Positions 13,521 through 18,396 of a DNA stretch of 18,396 bases are shown here, piece after piece. Numbering within the stretch: the stretch's first letter is position 1; every line of letters starts with the position of its first letter. Below the pieces are notes generated by a model. The model did no database searches. It saw only the letters and a list, made by a program, of their open reading frames with translations, and had not been told where the DNA came from. The stretch spans positions 1-18,396 of the forward strand of contig JAATEW010000366.1 of assembly GCA_015655535.1 (NCBI GenBank), given 5' to 3'. Position numbers and translations under genes: made by a program. Origin of the DNA: Hyphomicrobiales bacterium (GTDB lineage: Bacteria; Pseudomonadota; Alphaproteobacteria; Rhizobiales; Beijerinckiaceae).

Positions 13521-14396
13521 ATGTCAGCCAGACATCCGATCATCTCGGTTACAGGTTCATCGGGCGCGGGCACGACGTCCGTCAAGCGGACGTTCGAGCA
13601 GATTCTGCGGCGCGAGAAAGTCGCCGCTGCTTTCATCGAGGGGGACGCGTTTCACCGCTACGATCGCGGTCAGATGAAAAAAGTGATGGCCGAGGAAGAG
13701 GCGAAAGGAAATCGCCATTTCAGCCATTTCGGCCCAACCGCCAATCTGCTCGAGGAACTTGAAGCTGTCTTCCGCAATTACGCGGAGAGTGGCCAGGCCA
13801 AGACAAGGCACTATGTGCACGATCTGGATGAAGCTGAGCTTTATTCCGCGGCGCCTGGCACGTTCACGCCCTGGGAGCCGTTGCCGGAGAAGAGCGATCT
13901 CCTATTTTACGAAGGCCTGCATGGTGCCATCGTGACCGACAACGCCAATATCGCGCAATATGCGGATTTGAAGATCGGTGTCGTGCCGGTTCTCAATCTC
14001 GAATGGATTCAAAAGATCCATCGCGACAAGGATGCGCGGGGCTATTCGACCGAAGATGTGATGGACACAATTTTGCGCCGCATGCCGGACTATGTGCATT
14101 ACATCTGCCCGCAATTTACCGAGACCGATATCAACTTCCAACGCGTGCCGACGGTCGACACGTCAAACCCGTTTACGGCCAAATGGATTCCGACGCCGGA
14201 TGAATCCATGGTGATTATCCGTTTCCGGACCCCACGCGGCATCGACTTTTCCTATTTGCGATCGATGATTCACGACAGTTTCATGTCGCGCGCCAATTCG
14301 ATCGTCGTTCCGGGCGGCAAGCTCGATCTCGCAATGCAACTGATTCTCACCCCGTTCATCCTGCAAATGGTTGAACGGAGCCGACGGCTAAGCTGA
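13521..14396 (+). CDS. cbbP: Phosphoribulokinase, bacterial class I
   Basis: CbbP phosphorylates ribulose-5-phosphate to RuBP, a step found only in the Calvin cycle. The 291-residue protein has the bacterial class I length. Seen are the Walker A loop GSSGAGTTS (12-20), VKRTFEQIL, the acidic EGDAFHRYDR (D is the likely catalytic base), HFGPTANLLEEL, HDLDEAELYSAAPGTFTPWE and LFYEGLHG, the Walker B-like stretch. An AAAGGG sits five bases before the ATG. It is read between cbbF and cbbT, and its TGA stop shares bases with the cbbT ribosome binding site (GAGGAG). The octameric bacterial enzymes are commonly NADH-activated and AMP-inhibited; that is family knowledge, not visible here. Confidence 0.97.
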   Translation: MSARHPIISVTGSSGAGTTSVKRTFEQILRREKVAAAFIEGDAFHRYDRGQMKKVMAEEEAKGNRHFSHFGPTANLLEELEAVFRNYAESGQAKTRHYVHDLDEAELYSAAPGTFTPWEPLPEKSDLLFYEGLHGAIVTDNANIAQYADLKIGVVPVLNLEWIQKIHRDKDARGYSTEDVMDTILRRMPDYVHYICPQFTETDINFQRVPTVDTSNPFTAKWIPTPDESMVIIRFRTPRGIDFSYLRSMIHDSFMSRANSIVVPGGKLDLAMQLILTPFILQMVERSRRLS

Positions 14397-14407
14397 GGAG
14401 TGCGCAC

Positions 14408-16414
14408 ATGAATATGGTGCCGAAAATCACAAGCCCCGCGACGCATGACGAGATGGCCAATGCCATTCGCGCGCTGGCGATGGACGCCGTCGAGAAAGCC
14501 AATTCCGGTCATCCCGGCATGCCCATGGGCATTGCCGATGTCGCGACCGTGCTCTTCACGCGCTTTTTGAAATATGATCCCACCGCGCCGCAATGGCCCG
14601 ACCGCGATCGCTTCGTGCTGTCGGCGGGTCATGGCTCGATGCTGCTTTACGCGGTTCTCTATCTGACCGGCTATGGGCTGACGATCGAGGACATCAAGAA
14701 TTTCCGCCAGCTCGGCTCGAAGACACCGGGCCATCCCGAATATGGCCACACCGTCGGCGTCGAGACGACGACGGGTCCGTTGGGCCAGGGGGTGGCGACA
14801 TCCGTCGGCATGGCGCTCGCCGAACGTATGCTGGCTACGCGCTACGGCAACGAACTCGTCGATCACTACACCTATGTGATCGCGGGCGACGGCTGCCTGA
14901 TGGAGGGCGTCAGCCAGGAGGCCATCGCGCTCGCGGGTCATCTCAAGCTGAATAAGCTCATCCTCTTCTGGGACGACAACGGGATCACGATCGACGGCAA
15001 GGTCGAACTGGCCGACTCGGTCGATCAGGTCAAGCGCTTCGAGGCGGCGGGCTGGGCCGCTTCGCACATCGACGGGCACGATCCCGAAGCCATCGCCAAG
15101 GCGATCGAGGCGGCGCAAAAGTCCGACAGGCCGGTGATGATCGCCTGCAAGACGACGATCGGTTTCGGTGCGCCGACGAAGGCCGGCACGGCCGGCGTCC
15201 ATGGTGCCGCACTGGGGCCTGAGGAATTGGCAGGTGCCAAAAAGGCGCTCGGCTGGACGGCGCCCGCTTTCGAAATTCCCCAGCATATCGCTGCCGCCTG
15301 GGCCGAGGCGGGGCGCCTCAATGTCGGCGCGCGCGAGGCTTGGGAGAAGCGTCACGCGGCTCTCGCGAAAGATGTGGCGGACCGCTACAAAGCCGATCTC
15401 TCGGGCGATCTTCTGCCGGCCGTCGCGCAGGATATCGAGGCTTTCAAGAAGGCTGCGAGCGAAGGAGGCGCGGCGCAGGCGAGCCGGACCTCGTCGCAGA
15501 AGATTCTCGATCAGATCGCCAAGACGCAGCCCAATCTGATCGGCGGCTCGGCCGACCTTACTCATTCCAATCTCACCCATGCCGCAGGCACGGTGAGCGT
15601 GACGGCTGAGAATTACGGCGGCACCTATATTCATTACGGCATCCGCGAATTCGGCATGGCGGCTGCGATGAACGGTCTCGCGCTGCATGGCGGATTCATC
15701 CCCTATGGCGGCACGTTTCTTATCTTCTCGGATTATGCGCGCCCGGCAATCCGCCTCGCGGCCCTGATGGGCGTGCGCGCCGTCTATGTGCTGACGCATG
15801 ATTCGATCGGCCTTGGCGAAGACGGCCCGACGCATCAGCCGGTCGAACAGCTCGCCGCTTTGCGCGCGATCCCCAATCTTCTCGTGTTCCGGCCGGGCGA
15901 TGCGGTCGAGACGGCGGAAGCCTGGGAATTGGCCTTGCAGCACCGAACCGGGCCTTCGGCTCTGGCGCTCTCGCGGCAAAACCTGCCGATCTCGCGCAAG
16001 ACGCACACCAAGGAAAACCTGTCCGCCAAAGGCGGTTATCTGCTGCGCGAGCCCGCGAAGCCGCGCGACATTACTTTGATCGCGACGGGCTCCGAAGTCG
16101 GCCTCGCCATGCAGGCGGCCGAAAAGCTTGCGGGCGAAGGCATAGAGGCGGCGGTCGTGTCCGTGCCATGCTTTGAATTGTTCGCGCAACAATCACCGGA
16201 TTACCGCGCAACCGTTCTCGGCACCGCGCTGCGCATCGGCATAGAGGCGGCGATCCGGCAGAGCTGGGACCTTATCCTGCGACCGGAAGATCCTTTCGTC
16301 GGCATGCATTCTTTCGGTGCGAGTGCGCCGGCGGCCGATCTCTACAAGCATTTCGGGATTACGGTGGATGCCGTCATAGCCGACGCGAAATCCTGCCTTA
16401 AGCGTCATGCCTAG
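14408..16414 (+). CDS. cbbT: Transketolase
   Basis: CbbT is a thiamine-diphosphate and magnesium enzyme that moves two-carbon units between sugar phosphates in RuBP regeneration and the pentose phosphate pathway. The 668-residue length is normal. Seen are SGHPGMPMG (~33-41), GPLGQGVATSVGMA, the ThDP motif beginning GDGCLMEG (~159) and ending in WDDNGITIDG, a central REFGMAAAMNGLALHGG with the catalytic glutamate near residue 412, and HDSIGLGEDGPTHQP. The ATG follows GAGGAG, so coupled translation from cbbP is likely. It uses thiamine diphosphate, so its cofactor supply relates to the thiC gene at the left edge, though nothing shows joint control. A very long antisense open frame opposite this gene is a high-GC shadow. 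Confidence 0.97.
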   Translation: MNMVPKITSPATHDEMANAIRALAMDAVEKANSGHPGMPMGIADVATVLFTRFLKYDPTAPQWPDRDRFVLSAGHGSMLLYAVLYLTGYGLTIEDIKNFRQLGSKTPGHPEYGHTVGVETTTGPLGQGVATSVGMALAERMLATRYGNELVDHYTYVIAGDGCLMEGVSQEAIALAGHLKLNKLILFWDDNGITIDGKVELADSVDQVKRFEAAGWAASHIDGHDPEAIAKAIEAAQKSDRPVMIACKTTIGFGAPTKAGTAGVHGAALGPEELAGAKKALGWTAPAFEIPQHIAAAWAEAGRLNVGAREAWEKRHAALAKDVADRYKADLSGDLLPAVAQDIEAFKKAASEGGAAQASRTSSQKILDQIAKTQPNLIGGSADLTHSNLTHAAGTVSVTAENYGGTYIHYGIREFGMAAAMNGLALHGGFIPYGGTFLIFSDYARPAIRLAALMGVRAVYVLTHDSIGLGEDGPTHQPVEQLAALRAIPNLLVFRPGDAVETAEAWELALQHRTGPSALALSRQNLPISRKTHTKENLSAKGGYLLREPAKPRDITLIATGSEVGLAMQAAEKLAGEGIEAAVVSVPCFELFAQQSPDYRATVLGTALRIGIEAAIRQSWDLILRPEDPFVGMHSFGASAPAADLYKHFGITVDAVIADAKSCLKRHA

Positions 16415-16459
16415 CATCGGACCGAAAAGTGCGAAGCGGTTTTCGGATCAATCCGATGC
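16414..16459. repeat. Dispersed palindrome beginning at the cbbT stop codon
   Basis: Outer arms GCATCGGA (16414-16421) and TCCGATGC (16452-16459) enclose inner arms CCGAAAA and TTTTCGG. The first base is the last base of the cbbT TAG stop. The ACCGAAAAGTGCGAAGCGG core resembles the Rhizobiales dispersed repeats related to 769-807. On the plus-strand transcript it would fold into a stable stem after cbbT, which may protect or end the upstream message. Confidence 0.75.
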
Positions 16460-16530
16460 GATTTAAAAGACTTATAAGCGCCACGCCGATTGGATATGAA
16501 CGTCAACCGTTCGGATTTTAACAATAAGGT

Positions 16531-16553
16531 TGGAAGGCGATATCAGCCTTCCA
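16531..16553 (+). promoter_or_regulatory. Leader hairpin upstream of cbbA
   Basis: TGGAAGGC, loop GATATCA, GCCTTCCA is a perfect 8-bp stem ending 25 bases before the cbbA ATG, followed by AGTATGGAATAAGACGGAGAG with the GGAGAG ribosome binding site. A smaller dyad, GAACG-TCAAC-CGTTC (16498-16512), precedes it. Together with the AT-richer 16460-16530 stretch this suggests a cbbA leader or internal promoter. No T-tract follows, so it is not an obvious terminator. Confidence 0.5.
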
Positions 16554-16578
16554 GTATGGAATAAGACGGAGAGATATC

Positions 16579-17676
16579 ATGGCACGCATCACTTTGCGTC
16601 AGCTTCTCGACCACGCGGCCGAGCATGATTACGGCGTTCCCTCGTTCAACATTAACAATATGGAGCAGGGCTTGGCGATCGTCGAAGCCGCCGCTTCCGT
16701 CGATGCGCCGGTCATCATCCAGGCGAGCCGCGGTGCGCGCGCCTATGCCAATGACATCATGCTGTCGAAGATGATGGAAGCGCTCGTCGAGATGTATCCC
16801 GACATCCCGATCTGCGTGCATCAGGATCACGGTAATAGCGAAGCGACCTGCCTCACCGCGATCCAATATGGCTTCACCTCGGTGATGATGGACGGCTCGC
16901 TCGAAGCCGACGCCAAGACGCCAGCGACCTATCAATATAATGTCGATATCACCCGCCGTGTCGCGGAATTCGCGCATATGGTCGGCGCCTCGGTCGAAGG
17001 CGAGTTGGGCGTGCTTGGTTCGCTCGAACATGGTTCGGGCGAGCAGGAAGACGGCCACGGCGCCGAAGGCAAGCTCTCGCTCGATCAATTGCTGACGGAC
17101 CCCGATCAGGCCGTCGATTTCGTGTCGAAGACCAAGGTTGATGCACTGGCGATCGCGATGGGGACATCGCATGGCGCCTATAAATTCACCCGCAAGCCGG
17201 ATGGCGACATTCTCTCGATGAAGGTCGTCGAGGCGATCCATTCCAAGCTGCCGAACACGCATCTCGTCATGCACGGCTCTTCATCTGTGCCGCAGGAATT
17301 GCAGGACGCGTTCAATGCGGCGGGCGGCGACATGCGCCAGACCTTCGGCGTGCCCGTGGAAGAGATCGTACGCGGCATCAAGTATGGCGTGCGCAAGGTC
17401 AATATAGACACCGATTGCCGCCTCGCGATGACCGGCGAATTCCGCCGCATCGCCAAGGAAAACCGTAGCGAGTTTGATCCGCGCAAATTCTTGAAGCCTG
17501 CGATGGACGCCATGCGGGCGCTCTGCAAGCAGCGCTTCGAGCAATTCGGCACGGCGGGCAATGCCTCGAAGATCAAGGTCCTGCCGATGTCGGCGATGGC
17601 CAAACGCTATGCGAGCGGCGTGCTCGATCCGGTGGTCGAGACCGGCCGTGCGGAGGCGCGCAGCGCCGCTGAATGA
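16579..17676 (+). CDS. cbbA: Fructose-bisphosphate aldolase, class II (Calvin type)
   Basis: CbbA joins dihydroxyacetone phosphate with glyceraldehyde-3-phosphate, or with erythrose-4-phosphate to give sedoheptulose bisphosphate; it is a zinc enzyme. The 365-residue protein belongs to the CbbA/Fba class IIB-like group. Seen are YGVPSFNINNMEQ near the N-terminus, CVHQDHGNS with zinc-ligand histidine and catalytic aspartate, ASVEGELGVLGS, MGTSHGAYKF and VMHGSSSVP with further zinc-ligand histidines, and KVNIDTD for phosphate binding. GGAGAG lies six bases before the ATG. It is 164 bp from cbbT but only 22 bp from cbbL, so cbbA and cbbL form a tight pair that could be partly independent of the upstream genes. 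Confidence 0.97.
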   Translation: MARITLRQLLDHAAEHDYGVPSFNINNMEQGLAIVEAAASVDAPVIIQASRGARAYANDIMLSKMMEALVEMYPDIPICVHQDHGNSEATCLTAIQYGFTSVMMDGSLEADAKTPATYQYNVDITRRVAEFAHMVGASVEGELGVLGSLEHGSGEQEDGHGAEGKLSLDQLLTDPDQAVDFVSKTKVDALAIAMGTSHGAYKFTRKPDGDILSMKVVEAIHSKLPNTHLVMHGSSSVPQELQDAFNAAGGDMRQTFGVPVEEIVRGIKYGVRKVNIDTDCRLAMTGEFRRIAKENRSEFDPRKFLKPAMDAMRALCKQRFEQFGTAGNASKIKVLPMSAMAKRYASGVLDPVVETGRAEARSAAE

Positions 17677-17698
17677 TATTATGAAGGAGACGGATGCC

Positions 17699-18396
17699 AT
17701 GGGTAGTGTCAAGGACGTGAGTGGCGACGCCGGAAAGCGGAGCCGCTATTCCGCCGGCGTCATGGAATATCGCTCGATGGGATATTGGGAGCCCGATTAC
17801 GAGCCGAAAGACACGGACCTCATCGCTGTCTTTCGCGTCACCCCCCAGGAAGGCGTCGATCCGATCGAAGCCTCGGCCGCCGTCGCGGGTGAATCTTCCA
17901 CAGCGACCTGGACCGTCGTCTGGACGGACCGCCTGACGGCTTGCGAGAAATATCGCGCGAAATGCTATCGCGTCGATCCGGTACCGAATGCGCCTGGCTC
18001 TTATTTCGCCTTCATCGCCTATGATCTCGATCTCTTCGAGCCGGGCTCGATCGCCAATCTTTCGGCGTCCATCATCGGCAATGTCTTCGGCTTCAAGCCG
18101 TTGAAGGCATTGCGGCTCGAAGACATGCGCCTGCCGGTCGCCTATGTGAAGACCTTCCAAGGTCCGGCGACGGGCATTGTCGTCGAACGCGAGCGGCTCG
18201 ATAAATTCGGAAGGCCTTTGCTCGGCGCGACGGTGAAACCGAAGCTCGGCCTGTCAGGCCGCAACTATGGCCGCGTCGTCTATGAGGGGCTGAAGGGCGG
18301 GCTCGACTTCACCAAGGATGACGAGAACATCAATTCGCAGCCTTTCATGCATTGGCGCGAGCGCTTCCTCTATTGCATGGAGGCGGTCAACAAGGC
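17699..18396 (+). CDS. cbbL: RubisCO large subunit, red-type Form I (probably IC), 5' part
   Basis: Ribulose-1,5-bisphosphate carboxylase large chain fixes CO2 onto RuBP. About 232 codons are visible; the gene runs off the right edge. Seen are TWTVVWTDRLT, YFAFIAYDLDLFEPGSIANL, catalytic K180 in ATVKPKLGLSGRN (spinach K175), and the metal site GGLDFTKDDEN with K206 as the lysine that is carbamylated and D208, E209 as magnesium ligands (spinach K201, D203, E204). The N-terminal insertion style (RSRYSAGVMEYRSMGYWEPD) and the fivefold offset from spinach numbering point to a red-type Form IC enzyme. The ATG at 17699 has AAGGAGA eight bases upstream. cbbS and a CbbX-type activase are expected beyond the window. 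Confidence 0.97.
   Translation, partial: MGSVKDVSGDAGKRSRYSAGVMEYRSMGYWEPDYEPKDTDLIAVFRVTPQEGVDPIEASAAVAGESSTATWTVVWTDRLTACEKYRAKCYRVDPVPNAPGSYFAFIAYDLDLFEPGSIANLSASIIGNVFGFKPLKALRLEDMRLPVAYVKTFQGPATGIVVERERLDKFGRPLLGATVKPKLGLSGRNYGRVVYEGLKGGLDFTKDDENINSQPFMHWRERFLYCMEAVNK

Noticed and set aside
14270..16192. 640-codon open frame on the minus strand
   Set aside because: It is antisense to cbbT, whose ThDP and substrate motifs are intact. The antisense product is Arg/Asp/His-rich with no family motif, typical of high-GC shadows.

Overview
This window looks like chromosomal DNA from an alphaproteobacterium of the order Rhizobiales (Hyphomicrobiales), plausibly close to Beijerinckiaceae or Bradyrhizobium-like autotrophs. 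The grounds are high-GC coding sequence, alphaproteobacterial families (DUF4167, DUF2794, a class I phosphoribulokinase, red-type RubisCO) and several intergenic palindromes of the dispersed kind common in that order. The placement is inferred from gene content and repeat style; no search could be run.

Left part (1-5463, all on the minus strand). The 5' part of thiC (thiamine pyrimidine synthase) runs off the left edge. It is preceded by a well-formed TPP riboswitch and a matching sigma-70-type promoter. A DUF4167 gene with its own intrinsic terminator follows. Next is a gene-poor stretch of about 580 bp holding a dispersed repeat, and then prmC and htpG, which overlap by 4 bp (htpG is upstream).

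Middle part (5464-11406). After about 800 bp of repeat-rich non-coding DNA come a DUF2794 gene and a small unrecognised gene on the plus strand. A minus-strand EamA-type exporter is divergent from a LysR regulator, with AT-rich inverted repeats between them. The regulator is followed closely by an adenine/adenosine deaminase gene. A GlcG/HbpS-family gene and a small DUF559 endonuclease-like gene follow. The DUF559 gene sits between two copies of one REP-like repeat in inverted orientation. A third, nearly back-to-back pair of the same family lies at 6683-6828.

Right part (11427-18396). This is a Calvin-Benson-Bassham cluster. cbbR (minus) is divergent from cbbF-cbbP-cbbT-cbbA-cbbL (plus): fructose bisphosphatase, phosphoribulokinase, transketolase, class II aldolase and the large subunit of a Form IC-like RubisCO, cut by the right edge. 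Together they regenerate ribulose-1,5-bisphosphate and fix CO2. cbbF, cbbP and cbbT are tightly packed. A 164-bp gap with a dispersed palindrome and a leader hairpin separates cbbT from cbbA.

Most of the window is well-understood housekeeping and carbon-fixation DNA. The least explained items are the paired REP-like repeats bracketing the DUF559 gene, the palindrome lodged between riboswitch and thiC, the low-complexity half of DUF4167, and the unrecognised 116-residue gene.
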